From Streptomyces hyaluromycini (GTDB lineage Bacteria > Actinomycetota > Actinomycetes > Streptomycetales > Streptomycetaceae), in NCBI RefSeq assembly GCF_002217755.1, contig NZ_BCFL01000030.1, positions 62,001 through 126,000 of the forward strand: a stretch of DNA of 64,000 nt. Reading direction: 5' to 3'. The position numbers and the translations under genes are program-made. Below the pieces are notes generated by a model. It searched no databases. It worked only from the letters and a program-made list of their open reading frames with translations, and had not been told where the DNA came from. Below, piece by piece: positions 52,059 to 61,276 of this stretch (position 1 is its first letter; every line of letters starts with the position of its first letter).

Positions 52059-53129
52059 TCAGATGACCTTGAGTCGTACCAGCGCTCCCAGTGTCAGGGC
52101 TCCCGGCAGCAACGGCACCCACACGGTGATGATCCGGTACGCGAGGACGACGGCCGTGGCCACCGCCACCGGGCCGCCGGCCGCCACCAGCGCCACGATC
52201 AGCGCCGCCTCCACCGAACCCAGGCCGCCCGGTGTGGGGATGAGGGCGACGGCGACCGTGGCCGCCAGGTACGCCAGCGCCATGTGCGCGGGCGGCACAT
52301 CGAGCCCCAGGGCCTGCCCCACCGCCACCAGACCGGCCGCCTGGAGCGCGGGGAAGGCGAGCGAGCCGCCCCACAGCGCCAGCGCCCGGGACGGCCGGGT
52401 GTGCACCGAGCGGGCCTCGCCCAGGGCGCTGCGCACGAAGCGGACCACCGGCTCGCGCACCCGACGGACGAGGAACAGCGCGGCGAGCGCCACGGCCACC
52501 AGTGCGCCGGCGACGGCCAGGACCGGTCCGACGTCCCCGTCGGGGAGCAGGCCGTCGAGCCGGAGCGCGTCGGGGAAGGCGACGAAGAACACGGCCATCA
52601 GGCCCACCCGGGCGATCGACTCGGCGAGCAGATAGAGGGCCAGCGCGGCGGAGGAGGTGGCGAGCGGCACCCCGCACACGGTCATGAACCGCAGGTTGAC
52701 CGCGCCGGAGCCGAGACCCGTCGGCAGCAGGTGGTTGGCCGAGCCCGCCGCGAGCTGGGTGGCCAGCAGCCGCCAGCGGGGCAGCGGCTGGACGACGGCA
52801 CCCTGCCGGGTGAAGGCGGCGGCCACCCAGGTCAGGCAGGTGGCACCGCCGGCCGCCAGCAGCCAGGGCCAGGAGGCGTCGCGCAGGTGGCCGAAGCCCT
52901 CGACGAGGACCGGCCAGTGCTGCACCGCGATGACCGCGACCAGCACGAGCGGAATCAGAGTGAGGATGTGCCGCCAGGGGATGCGGCGGGCGAGCCGGGG
53001 GAGACGGCTCTCACGGAAGCCGGGGATTCTTACCGCTGTCACATCGGGAGAGGTTTTCCGCGCCGGCCCAACTGCGGGTGGCGGCAGAGGAGACGCCGGA
53101 TGACAGACGGGAAGCGGGTGGGGGCTCAT
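52059..53129 (-). CDS. Lysylphosphatidylglycerol synthase-type transmembrane (flippase-like) protein
   Basis: 356 aa, ATG 53129 with AAGGA upstream. About eight membrane segments, including HILTLIPLVLVAVIAVQHWP and LAYLAATVAVALIPTPGGLG. The PTPGGLGSVEAAL motif and LPTGLGSGAVNLRFM are the hallmark of the LPG_synthase_TM (UPF0104/AglD) family, the flippase part of MprF without its synthase domain. It may move a lipid or polyprenyl-linked group across the membrane. Divergent from the SoxR-box ABC exporter gene. Confidence 0.85.
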   Translation of the reverse strand: MSPHPLPVCHPASPLPPPAVGPARKTSPDVTAVRIPGFRESRLPRLARRIPWRHILTLIPLVLVAVIAVQHWPVLVEGFGHLRDASWPWLLAAGGATCLTWVAAAFTRQGAVVQPLPRWRLLATQLAAGSANHLLPTGLGSGAVNLRFMTVCGVPLATSSAALALYLLAESIARVGLMAVFFVAFPDALRLDGLLPDGDVGPVLAVAGALVAVALAALFLVRRVREPVVRFVRSALGEARSVHTRPSRALALWGGSLAFPALQAAGLVAVGQALGLDVPPAHMALAYLAATVAVALIPTPGGLGSVEAALIVALVAAGGPVAVATAVVLAYRIITVWVPLLPGALTLGALVRLKVI

Positions 53130-53162
53130 CTGGTCCTTCGTACGGGGGACGGCGAGCGGACA

Positions 53163-53193
53163 TTGACCTCAATGAAGCTTGAGGTCTTACGTT
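53163..53193 (+). promoter_or_regulatory. SoxR box within a 19-bp-spacer promoter
   Basis: TTGACC (53163-53168) and TACGTT (53188-53193) are separated by 19 bp, the stretched spacing of MerR-family promoters. The spacer is a palindrome ACCTCAA-TGAAGC-TTGAGGT (53166-53185), whose arms CCTCAA-N6-TTGAGG match the SoxR site of E. coli and S. coelicolor. The ABC exporter ATG lies 7 bp after the -10, so the mRNA may be leaderless. Confidence 0.82.
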
Positions 53194-53200
53194 CTCCCTC

Positions 53201-55072
53201 ATGAGTATGGAGACCACCGCCTGGATGCAGCTGCACAGCGTGATGACCGCCCAGCAGGAGCGGCGCCCCTTCGACCGGGCCACGCTGCGCCGCATCGCCG
53301 CCTTCGCCCGCCCGTACCGGGGCGGGATAATCCGTTTCGTCCTCCTCGGGGTGGTCACCGCCCTGCTCGCCGTCGCGACCCCGGTGCTCGCCGGCCACGT
53401 CGTCGACGCGATCGTGTCGGGGCACGACACCGGCACGGTCGAACGGCTGTCGCTGCTGATCGCGCTGGTCGCGGTCGTGGAGGCGGCGCTGGGGGTGCTC
53501 GGGCGGCGGCTCTCGGCGACGCTCGGGGAGGGCCTCATCCTCGACCTGCGCACGGCCGTGTTCGATCATGTGCAGCGCATGCCCGTCGCGTTCTTCACAC
53601 GTACCCGTACGGGAGCGCTGGTCAGCCGTCTCAACAACGATGTGATCGGTGCCCAGCGGGCCTTCGCCGGCACCCTCTCCGGTGTGGTCAGCAACCTGGT
53701 CACGCTGCTGCTCACGCTCGCGGTCATGCTCACCCTGTCCTGGCAGATCACCCTGCTCGCGCTGGTGCTGCTGCCGGTGTTCGTGGTGCCCGCCCGCCGG
53801 ATGGGCGGCCGGATGGCCCGGATGCAGCGGGAGGCCGCCGCGCTCAACGCGGACATGGGCACCCGGATGACCGAGCGCTTCTCCGCGCCGGGCGCCACGC
53901 TGATCAAGCTCTTCGGCCGCCCCGAGGAGGAGTCGGCGGAGTTCACCGCCCGAGCCGCCCGGGTCCGGGACATCGGCGTGCGCACCGCCACCGCCCAGTC
54001 GGTGTTCATGACCGCGCTGACCCTGGTCTCCTCGCTGGCGCTCGCCCTGGTCTACGGCCTCGGCGGCTGGTTCGCGCTGCGCGGCACCCTGGAACCGGGC
54101 GCGGTGGTCTCCCTGGCCCTGCTGCTGACCCGTCTCTACGCCCCGCTCACCGCGCTCGCCGGCGCCCGCGTCGAGGTGATGAGCGCGCTGGTCAGCTTCG
54201 AGCGGGTCTTCGAAGTCCTCGACCTGAAGCCCCTGATCGAGGAGAAACCGGACGCCCGCGAGGTCCCCGAGGGACCGGTGGCCGTCGAGTTCGAGGACGT
54301 CCGCTTCGCCTACCCGGCCGCCGACCAGGTCTCCCTCGCCTCCCTCGAAGAGGTCGCGGTCCTCGACTCACGCGGTGGCAGCGAGGTCCTGCACGGCATC
54401 TCCTTCCGCGCCGAACCCGGCCAGACCGTGGCCCTCGTCGGCTCCTCCGGCGCCGGCAAGTCCACCATCGCCCAGCTGCTGCCGCGCCTGTACGACGTCG
54501 ACGAGGGCACCGTCCGCATCGGCGGCGCCGACGTCCGCGACCTGACCGCCGGCTCCCTGCGCGCCACCCTCGGCATGGTCACCCAGGACGGCCACCTCTT
54601 CCACGACACCGTCCGCGCCAACCTGCTGCTCGCCCGGCCCGCCGCCACGGACGAGGAGTTGTGGGACGCCCTCGGCCGCGCCCGGCTCGGCGAGGTCGTA
54701 CGGTCGCTGCCCGACGGCCTGGACACGGTGGTCGGCGAACGCGGCTACCGGCTCTCCGGCGGCGAGCGGCAGCGGATGACCATCGCCCGGCTGCTGCTGG
54801 CCCGCCAGCGCGTGGTCATCCTCGACGAGGCCACCGCCCACCTCGACAACACCTCGGAGGCGGCGGTCCAGGAGGCCCTCGCCGAAGCGCTGGAGGGGCG
54901 TACGGCCGTGGTCATCGCCCACCGGCTGTCCACGATCCGGGCCGCCGACCAGATCCTGGTGATCGAGGCGGGGCGGATCGTGGAGCGCGGTACCCACGAC
55001 GAACTCCTGCTGGCGGACGGCCGATACGCGGAACTGCACCGCACCCAGTTCACAGAAGTGACGACGCCCTGA
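53201..55072 (+). CDS. ABC exporter, fused permease and ATPase (half-transporter)
   Basis: 623 aa. Six membrane segments in residues about 40-330 (IIRFVLLGVVTALLAVATPV, LIALVAVVEAALGVLGRR, VVSNLVTLLLTLAVMLTLSW and others). ATPase: Walker A GSSGAGKST, Q-loop VTQDGHLFHDT, signature LSGGERQR, Walker B VVILDEAT, H-loop IAHRLS, all intact. Controlled by an upstream SoxR box, so it likely exports redox-active natural products or pigments, as does the SoxR-regulated ABC transporter of S. coelicolor. Works as a homodimer. Confidence 0.93.
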   Translation: MSMETTAWMQLHSVMTAQQERRPFDRATLRRIAAFARPYRGGIIRFVLLGVVTALLAVATPVLAGHVVDAIVSGHDTGTVERLSLLIALVAVVEAALGVLGRRLSATLGEGLILDLRTAVFDHVQRMPVAFFTRTRTGALVSRLNNDVIGAQRAFAGTLSGVVSNLVTLLLTLAVMLTLSWQITLLALVLLPVFVVPARRMGGRMARMQREAAALNADMGTRMTERFSAPGATLIKLFGRPEEESAEFTARAARVRDIGVRTATAQSVFMTALTLVSSLALALVYGLGGWFALRGTLEPGAVVSLALLLTRLYAPLTALAGARVEVMSALVSFERVFEVLDLKPLIEEKPDAREVPEGPVAVEFEDVRFAYPAADQVSLASLEEVAVLDSRGGSEVLHGISFRAEPGQTVALVGSSGAGKSTIAQLLPRLYDVDEGTVRIGGADVRDLTAGSLRATLGMVTQDGHLFHDTVRANLLLARPAATDEELWDALGRARLGEVVRSLPDGLDTVVGERGYRLSGGERQRMTIARLLLARQRVVILDEATAHLDNTSEAAVQEALAEALEGRTAVVIAHRLSTIRAADQILVIEAGRIVERGTHDELLLADGRYAELHRTQFTEVTTP

Positions 55073-55115
55073 CAGAGCGTTCACCTCACCGTCACGTTTT
55101 CCTATGAGTCGAGGA

Positions 55116-55129
55116 GGGGAGCGCTCCCC
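55116..55129. promoter_or_regulatory. CebR-like palindrome upstream of chitinase promoter
   Basis: GGGGAGCGCTCCCC is a perfect 14-bp palindrome whose 12-bp core GGGAGCGCTCCC equals the core of the CebR operator (TGGGAGCGCTCCCA) of streptomycetes. It lies 3 bp before the -35 element of the promoter at 55133. Confidence 0.65.
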
Positions 55130-55132
55130 TAC

Positions 55133-55161
55133 TTGACGACTGTGGTCCGGACCTTTAGTTT
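55133..55161 (+). promoter_or_regulatory. Chitinase-type promoter with DasR-like palindrome in the spacer
   Basis: TTGACG (55133-55138), a 17-bp spacer and TAGTTT (55156-55161) form a good promoter. The spacer contains TGGTCCGGACCT (55143-55154), nearly the 12-bp motif TGGTCCAGACCT of Streptomyces chitinase promoters and related to the DasR site. A repressor bound there would block transcription. Confidence 0.7.
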
Positions 55162-55265
55162 CACGCCTTAAATAAAGCTCACGTGTGTAGCCAACACCCA
55201 CCTGACCAAAGGGTGTTGGGACACATCGTGCTGCCACCCCCCGCGTGAAAGGCCACCCCCCGCAT

Positions 55266-56627
55266 ATGGCCAGACCACTCCCCACGGCTGTCTCCATAGC
55301 CGCGCTGACGCTCTCCGCAGGCCTGCTCACCGCCGCTCCGGCGCAGGCGGCCACCGGCACCATCACCGGCCTCGGCGGCAAGTGCCTCGACGTCGCCGGC
55401 GCCAGCTCCGCCGACGGCACGGCCGTCCAGCTCTACGACTGCAACGGGACCGCCGCCCAGCAGTGGACCGTCGGCAGCGACGGCACCATACGCGCCCTGG
55501 GCAAGTGTCTCGACGTGACCGGCAATTCGACCGCCGACGGCGCCAAGGCCCAGCTGTGGACCTGTTCCGGCGGCGCCAACCAGCAGTGGACGGTCACCTC
55601 CGCCCACGACATCGTCAACCCGCAGGCCAACAAGTGCCTGGACGCCACGGGCAACTCGTCCGCCAACGGCACCCGCGCCCAGATCTGGACCTGCGCGGGC
55701 ACCGCCAACCAGAAGTGGACCGCCCCGGCGGCCGACGGCGGCACCACCCCGTCCTCGCCGATGGCCGTGGCGCCGTACCTGTACAACGGCTGGGGCGACC
55801 CGCCGAGCCCGACCACGATCACCAACGCGACCGGCGTGAAGTACTACACGCTCGCCTTCGTCCTCAGCAACGGCTACTGCAACCCGCAGTGGGACGGCAG
55901 CCGGGCGCTGACCGGTGGCGTCGACCAGAGCACCGTCAACACCGTGCGCGCCAACGGCGGTGACGTCATCCCGTCGTTCGGCGGCTACAGCGGCAACAAG
56001 CTGGAGAGCTCCTGCTCCAGCGCGAGCGAGCTGGCGGCGGCCTACCAGAAGGTCATCAACGCCTACGGCGGTCTCAAGGCCATCGACATCGACCTCGAAG
56101 CCGACGCCTACAGCAACGGGACCGTGCAGCAGCGGGTCGTCGACGCGCTGAAGACGGTGAAGGCCAACAACTCCGGCCTGAAGGTGTACATCACCATCGG
56201 CACCGGCCAGAGCGGCCCCGACACCAGCCTGATCAACCGGGCCGCGTCCTCCGGGCTGACCGTCGACGCCTGGGCCATCATGCCGTTCGACTTCGGCGGT
56301 GCGGGCCAGAACATGGGCAACCTCACCACCCAGGCGGCCGAGGGGCTCAAGAACGCGCTGAAGAACGCGTACGGCTACAGCGACGACACCGCCTACCGGG
56401 ACATGGGCATCTCGTCGATGAACGGCATCACCGACAACAGCGAGACCGTCACGGTGGCCGACTTCCGGACCATCCTCGCCTACGCCCAGCAGCACCACCT
56501 GGCCCGGCTCACCTTCTGGTCCGCCAACCGCGACCGGCCCTGCACCGGCGGCTCCGCCGACAGCTGCTCCGGCGTGAGCCAGTCCAACTGGGACTACACG
56601 CGCGTCTTCGCCGGATACACCGGCTGA
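55266..56627 (+). CDS. Secreted chitinase-like glycoside hydrolase (GH18) with N-terminal ricin-type lectin
   Basis: 453 aa from ATG 55266; an in-frame GTG at 55245 is an alternative start. The signal peptide ends near APAQAA. Residues about 30-150 hold three ricin-type beta-trefoil (CBM13) repeats (KCLDVAGASSADG, KCLDVTGNSTADG, KCLDATGNSSANG, each with QxW). The GH18 barrel follows (APYLYNGWG...), with KAIDIDLEAD giving the DxDxE catalytic motif (Glu as acid). Likely degrades chitin or fungal cell wall; regulated by the upstream dual palindromes. Confidence 0.9.
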   Translation: MARPLPTAVSIAALTLSAGLLTAAPAQAATGTITGLGGKCLDVAGASSADGTAVQLYDCNGTAAQQWTVGSDGTIRALGKCLDVTGNSTADGAKAQLWTCSGGANQQWTVTSAHDIVNPQANKCLDATGNSSANGTRAQIWTCAGTANQKWTAPAADGGTTPSSPMAVAPYLYNGWGDPPSPTTITNATGVKYYTLAFVLSNGYCNPQWDGSRALTGGVDQSTVNTVRANGGDVIPSFGGYSGNKLESSCSSASELAAAYQKVINAYGGLKAIDIDLEADAYSNGTVQQRVVDALKTVKANNSGLKVYITIGTGQSGPDTSLINRAASSGLTVDAWAIMPFDFGGAGQNMGNLTTQAAEGLKNALKNAYGYSDDTAYRDMGISSMNGITDNSETVTVADFRTILAYAQQHHLARLTFWSANRDRPCTGGSADSCSGVSQSNWDYTRVFAGYTG

Positions 56628-56658
56628 CCCCTCCGCAAGCCGCCTTCAAGGAGAACCA

Positions 56659-58845
56659 GTGCTTTCCCTTCCCCGGCGCCGCAGATCAACGGCCGCCGCA
56701 GCGGTGGCCGTTGTCGCCGCCTCGCTGCTCACCGCGGCGGGCGCCTCCTCGCCCGCGTCCGCCGCCACGCTGCCCACCGGCAACACCACCCTGCTCAACG
56801 CGGCCAGCGGCAAGTGCGTGGACGCCAAGGCGGCCGCCACCGCCGACGGCACCGTCGTCCAGCAGTACGCCTGCAACAACTCCACCGCCCAGCAGTGGAG
56901 TTTCACCTCCACCAGCGACGGCTACGTCCGTATCAACAACGGCAACAACGCCAACGAGGTCCTGGACGTCACCGGCGTCTCGACGGCCGACAACGCGCTC
57001 GTCCAGATGTGGACCTACGGCGGCGGCACCAACCAGCAGTGGCTGCCCGTCGACGACGGCGGCGGCGCCTACCACTTCGTCAACCGCAACAGCGGCAAGT
57101 GCCTGGACGACCCCTCCGCCTCGACCGCCGACAGCGTGCAGTTCGTGCAGTACACCTGCAACGGCACGGCGGCCCAGCGTTTCCAGGTCGTCCCGGTGAC
57201 CCAGTCGAGCAACCCGGACCTCGGCTCCAACGTGGTCATCTTCGACCCGTCGATGTCCGCGTCGACCATCCAGAGCAAGCTGGACTCGATCTTCGCGCAG
57301 CAGCAGACCAACCAGTTCGGCTCCCAGCGCTACGCCGTGATGTTCAAGCCCGGCGCCTACAGCGCGGACGTCAACGTCGGCTTCTACACCCAGGTCCTCG
57401 GCCTGGGCCTGTCGCCCGACGCGGTCTCGATCAACGGCGCGGTGCACGCCGAGGCCGACTGGTTCTCGGGCAACGCCACCCAGAACTTCTGGCGCGGCGC
57501 CGAGAACCTCTCCGTCAACCCGACCAGCGGCAGCGACCGCTGGGCGGTCTCGCAGGCGTCCGCCTACCGCCGGGTGCACCTGCGCGGCAACCTCGCCCTG
57601 GACGACGGCGGCTGGTCCAGCGGCGGCCTGATCGCCGACAGCCAGATCAACGGCCAGGTCAACTCCGGTACCCAGCAGCAGTGGCTGACCCGCAACTCCC
57701 AGCTCGGCAGCTGGACCGGCTCCAACTGGAACATGGTCTTCGTGGGCAGCACGGGCGCCCCGTCGACCACCTTCCCGAGCCCGCCGGACACCGCGGTCGC
57801 GCAGAGTCCGGTGACCCGTGAGAAGCCGTTCCTGTACGTCGACGGCTCCGGCAACTACCAGGTGTTCGTGCCGTCCACGCGCACCAACACCTCCGGCACC
57901 AGCTGGAGTTCCGGCTCCGCCGCCGGTACCTCGCTCTCGCTGGACAGCTTCTACGTCGTGAAGCCGGGCGCCACCGCGTCCCAGATCAACGCGGCCCTCA
58001 CGGCGGGCAAGAACCTCCTGGTCACCCCGGGTGTCTACCACCTCGACCAGACCCTGCAGATCAACCGCGCCGACACCGTCGTCCTCGGTCTCGGCCTCGC
58101 CACCTTCGTCCCGGACAACGGCATCACCGCCATGAAGGTCGCCGACGTCGACGGCGTCAACATCGCGGGCCTGCTCTTCGACGCCGGCACCACCAACTCC
58201 TCCACCCTGGTGGAGGTCGGCCCGAGCGGCTCCTCGGCCTCGCACGCGAGCGACCCGACGTCCCTGCACGACGTGTACTTCCGCATCGGCGGCGCGGGCG
58301 TCGGCAAGGCCACCACCAGCCTGGTCGTCAACAGCGGCAACGTCATCGGCGACCACATGTGGATCTGGCGCGCCGACCACGGCACCGGCGTCGGCTGGAC
58401 CACCAACACCGCGGACACCGGACTCGTCGTCAACGGCGACAACGTGACCATGTACGGCCTGTTCGTCGAGCACTTCCAGAAGTACCAGACCATCTGGAAC
58501 GGCAACGGCGGCAAGACGTACTTCTACCAGAACGAGATGCCGTACGACCCGCCGAACCAGTCGTCCTGGATGAACGGCTCGACCAAGGGCTACGCGGCCT
58601 ACAAGGTCGCCGACTCGGTCACCAGCCACCAGGCGTACGGCCTCGGCAGCTACTGCTACTTCAGCAGCAACTCAAGCGTCGTCGCCGATCACGCGATCGA
58701 GGCGCCGACCAACTCGAACGTCAAGTTCACCAGCATGGTGACGGTCTCCCTCGGCGGCACCGGCACCATCACCCACGTCATCAACAACAGCGGAGGACCG
58801 TCGAACTCGTCGACCAACGTCGCGAACCTCAACTCGTATCCGTGA
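56659..58845 (+). CDS. Secreted ricin-lectin/parallel beta-helix protein, putative carbohydrate-active enzyme
   Basis: 728 aa from GTG 56659 (AAGGAG 6 bp upstream). The signal peptide reaches ASAAT near residue 35. Residues about 40-180 form a ricin-type lectin (KCVDAKAAATADG, KCLDDPSASTADS with QxW). The rest has strand-rich repeats (VVIFDPSMSASTIQSKLDSI, DTVVLGLGLATFVPDNGITA, GLVVNGDNVTMYGLFVEHFQ) typical of a right-handed beta-helix hydrolase or lyase. The exact CAZy family (GH55- or GH87-like) is unclear; some homologues carry the misleading label adenylyl cyclase. Located 31 bp after the chitinase gene, so probably coregulated. Confidence 0.85.
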   Translation: MLSLPRRRRSTAAAAVAVVAASLLTAAGASSPASAATLPTGNTTLLNAASGKCVDAKAAATADGTVVQQYACNNSTAQQWSFTSTSDGYVRINNGNNANEVLDVTGVSTADNALVQMWTYGGGTNQQWLPVDDGGGAYHFVNRNSGKCLDDPSASTADSVQFVQYTCNGTAAQRFQVVPVTQSSNPDLGSNVVIFDPSMSASTIQSKLDSIFAQQQTNQFGSQRYAVMFKPGAYSADVNVGFYTQVLGLGLSPDAVSINGAVHAEADWFSGNATQNFWRGAENLSVNPTSGSDRWAVSQASAYRRVHLRGNLALDDGGWSSGGLIADSQINGQVNSGTQQQWLTRNSQLGSWTGSNWNMVFVGSTGAPSTTFPSPPDTAVAQSPVTREKPFLYVDGSGNYQVFVPSTRTNTSGTSWSSGSAAGTSLSLDSFYVVKPGATASQINAALTAGKNLLVTPGVYHLDQTLQINRADTVVLGLGLATFVPDNGITAMKVADVDGVNIAGLLFDAGTTNSSTLVEVGPSGSSASHASDPTSLHDVYFRIGGAGVGKATTSLVVNSGNVIGDHMWIWRADHGTGVGWTTNTADTGLVVNGDNVTMYGLFVEHFQKYQTIWNGNGGKTYFYQNEMPYDPPNQSSWMNGSTKGYAAYKVADSVTSHQAYGLGSYCYFSSNSSVVADHAIEAPTNSNVKFTSMVTVSLGGTGTITHVINNSGGPSNSSTNVANLNSYP

Positions 58846-58867
58846 CCGTCGCCCGGTGAGCGGACAA

Positions 58868-58908
58868 CGGGTGCCCCGGCGGATCTCCGCCGGGGCACCC
58901 GCGCTTTT
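58868..58908 (+). terminator. Strong rho-independent terminator
   Basis: A 15-bp stem: CGGGTGCCCCGGCGG (58868-58882) pairs with CCGCCGGGGCACCCG (58887-58901), loop ATCT, followed by CGCTTTT. It ends the lectin/beta-helix operon and borders the convergent MFS gene. Confidence 0.9.
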
Positions 58909-60686
58909 CACGACGGCGCGTTGTGCCGGGACTGCGCCGTACGCGCCGCGGGCCGGTCCTTGGGCTCCTGCTGGTCCGGTCCCGGCCGGTGGCCGCCGCG
59001 CAGTGCGGAGGCCACCGCGGAGACCAGGGCCATGCCGGCGGCCACGCCGAAGACGATGGCCAGGCCGTGGTGGAAGGGCCCCGACACCAGCTGCGGGAAG
59101 AAGGTGTGCCCGGTCAGCGCCGACCGCTGGGCCTTGGTGACATGGTCCAGGACGCCCTCGGAGGCGAGCAGGTGCTCGATGGGGTTGTTGCCGAGGAACG
59201 TCGCGAACAGCGTGCTCACCGGCGGCAGCGCCGCGGCGTGCGCGGCGGAGGCGGCCGGCACGCCGTGCGCCACCAGGCCGCTCTTCAGCGTCGCCGGGAG
59301 CGAGGAGGCGAGCCCGGACACCATCAGCGAGAAGAAGACGCCGATGGACAGCGCCGTACCGGAGTTCTGGAAGGTCGAGCGCATGCCCGAGGCGACACCC
59401 CGGTACTCGGCCGGCACACTGCCCATGATCGACGAGGTGTTGGGCGCCGAGAACATGCCCTGACCCAGGCCGTTGAGCAGCAGCAGCGCCGCGAACAGCC
59501 CGTAGTCGAAGTCGACGGGCAGCGCGAGCAGCCCCAGGAAGGACGCCATGACGACCACCAGCCCCGCGGTGGAGAAGAACCGGGCGCCGAACCGGTCCGA
59601 CAGGTAGCCGGACACCGGTCCTGCGATCAGGAAGCCCAGCGTCAGCGGGAGCATGAAGATGCCGGCCCACAGCGGGGTGTCCTCGAAGTCGTAGCCGTGC
59701 AGCGGCAGCCAGATGCCCTGCAGCCAGATGATCAGCATGAACTGCAGGCCGCCGCGCGCGATCGAGGTGAGCAGGGCGGCCACGTTGCCCGCGGCGAACG
59801 CCCTGTTCCTGAAGAGCGCCAGGTCGAACATGGGTTCGGCGACCCGGGTCTCGATGACACAGAAGGCCAGCAGCAGGGCGGCGCCACCGATCAGGCCGGT
59901 CAGCACCCAGGGGTTCCCCCAGCCGGTGGCGCTGTCGCCGTAGGGCTGGATCCCGTAGGTGATCCCGGCCAGCAGGATGCCGGCGCCGGCCGCGAAGGTG
60001 AGGTTGCCCAGCCAGTCGATGCGGCCGGGCCGGCCCGCCGAGGTCTCGCGCAGGCTCAGGTACGACCAGATCGTGCCGGTGATGCTGACCGGGACGCTCA
60101 CCCAGAACACGGCACGCCAGTCGACGACGGCGAGCAGCCCGCCCGCGAGCAGACCGAGGAACTGGCCCGCGAGCGCGGTGATCTGGTTGATGCCGAGGGC
60201 CATGCCGCGCTGCCGGGCCGGGAAGGCGTCGGTGAGGATGGCCGCCGAGTTGGCGGTGAGCATGGACCCGCCGAAGGCCTGCACGATCCGCCACAGGATC
60301 AGCCACAGGGCGCCGGCCCCGGCGCGGAACGGATCGAGCGACAGCGCGACCGAGGCACACGCGAAGATCAGGAACCCGAGGTTGTAGATCTTCACCCGCC
60401 CGAACATGTCGCCGAGCCGCCCGAGCACGACGACCAGCACGGCGGACACCAGCAGATAGCCGAGGATCATCCAGAGCAGATAGCCGATGTTGCCCGGCGC
60501 GAGCGGATCGAGCCCGATGCCGCGGAAGATCGCCGGCAGCGAGATGATCACGATCGACGCGTCCATCGTGGCGATCAGCACGCCGAGCGTGGTGTTCGAC
60601 AGCGCGACCCACTTGTAGCCGGGCCCGGCCGGGGTCTCCTTGCGGCGGGCCGAGCGCAGGGCGCCGGACCACCCGCGGCCGCTCAC
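58908..60686 (-). CDS. MFS drug exporter (DHA2, 14-TM type)
   Basis: 592 aa, GTG 60686 overlapping the MarR gene stop (GTGA). The first helix segment carries TMDASIVIISLPAIFRGIGL, the DHA2 motif D1. LGRLGDMFGRVKIYNLGFLI is motif A, and VQAFGGSMLTANSAAILTDA is motif C-like. About 14 membrane segments, then a basic C-terminal tail. Probably exports a toxic compound, with expression controlled by the upstream MarR regulator. Confidence 0.92.
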   Translation of the reverse strand: MSGRGWSGALRSARRKETPAGPGYKWVALSNTTLGVLIATMDASIVIISLPAIFRGIGLDPLAPGNIGYLLWMILGYLLVSAVLVVVLGRLGDMFGRVKIYNLGFLIFACASVALSLDPFRAGAGALWLILWRIVQAFGGSMLTANSAAILTDAFPARQRGMALGINQITALAGQFLGLLAGGLLAVVDWRAVFWVSVPVSITGTIWSYLSLRETSAGRPGRIDWLGNLTFAAGAGILLAGITYGIQPYGDSATGWGNPWVLTGLIGGAALLLAFCVIETRVAEPMFDLALFRNRAFAAGNVAALLTSIARGGLQFMLIIWLQGIWLPLHGYDFEDTPLWAGIFMLPLTLGFLIAGPVSGYLSDRFGARFFSTAGLVVVMASFLGLLALPVDFDYGLFAALLLLNGLGQGMFSAPNTSSIMGSVPAEYRGVASGMRSTFQNSGTALSIGVFFSLMVSGLASSLPATLKSGLVAHGVPAASAAHAAALPPVSTLFATFLGNNPIEHLLASEGVLDHVTKAQRSALTGHTFFPQLVSGPFHHGLAIVFGVAAGMALVSAVASALRGGHRPGPDQQEPKDRPAARTAQSRHNAPS

Positions 60687-61150
60687 AGCCGCTCCGCCAG
60701 CCGGTCTAGGAGGGGCACGGCGGAGGTGAGGGTGACACGCTCCTCGGGCGTGAAGTCGTCGAGGACGGCCGCGAGACGCTGCACCGACTCCGAGCGCCGC
60801 TCGGCCAGCATGGCCCGCCCCTCCTCGGTGACCTCCAGGATGCTCCGCCGCCCGTCCGCGGCGTCGGGGGTACGGCGGACCAGCGCGCGCTGTTCGAGCT
60901 GGGCGAGGATGCTGGCCATGGCCTGCGGGCGTACCCGTTCCAGTTCGGCGAGGGACGTCGGCGAGTCGGGCCCGTCGGTGGCGAGCCGCGCCAGTACGGA
61001 CACCCCGGACAGGGACACGTCTCCCACGGCGTGTGCCTGGCGCAGCCGCCGCGTCAGACGGCCCACCGCGAGCCGGAGGCCGGATGCGAGGCGGGTGGTG
61101 TCGCCCGGCTCACGGATGTGACCGCCACCAGCGGCTATATCTGTCTTCAC
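60683..61150 (-). CDS. MarR-family transcriptional regulator
   Basis: 155 aa if started at GTG 61150 (MKTDIAAGGGHIREPG). A longer TTG start at 61192 would run through a palindromic operator and include a TTA codon, so it is less likely. The winged helix reads LAELERVRPQAMASILAQLE QRALVRRTPDAADGRRSILE (recognition helix plus wing DxRRR-type). A TACTGT -10-like element lies 8 bp upstream of the GTG, so the mRNA may be leaderless. It presumably represses its own operon with the MFS exporter. Confidence 0.88.
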   Translation of the reverse strand: MKTDIAAGGGHIREPGDTTRLASGLRLAVGRLTRRLRQAHAVGDVSLSGVSVLARLATDGPDSPTSLAELERVRPQAMASILAQLEQRALVRRTPDAADGRRSILEVTEEGRAMLAERRSESVQRLAAVLDDFTPEERVTLTSAVPLLDRLAERL

Positions 61151-61169
61151 AAGTACTAACAGTAGGTTT

Positions 61170-61185
61170 ATCAGTCTGGACTGAT
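61170..61185. promoter_or_regulatory. MarR-type operator palindrome
   Basis: ATCAGTC-TG-GACTGAT is a 16-bp dyad with 7-bp perfect arms. It lies between candidate TTGATC (-35) and TACTGT (-10) elements of the marR promoter, so binding would block RNA polymerase. Confidence 0.65.
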
Positions 61186-61276
61186 CAACCAATCGTCAGT
61201 AAATCCGGGCGGCAGTGCCGACCCGCGTCCCGGACGCCGGCGGGCCACGGGTGCTGCCGCCGGCGATGGGTTCCGG

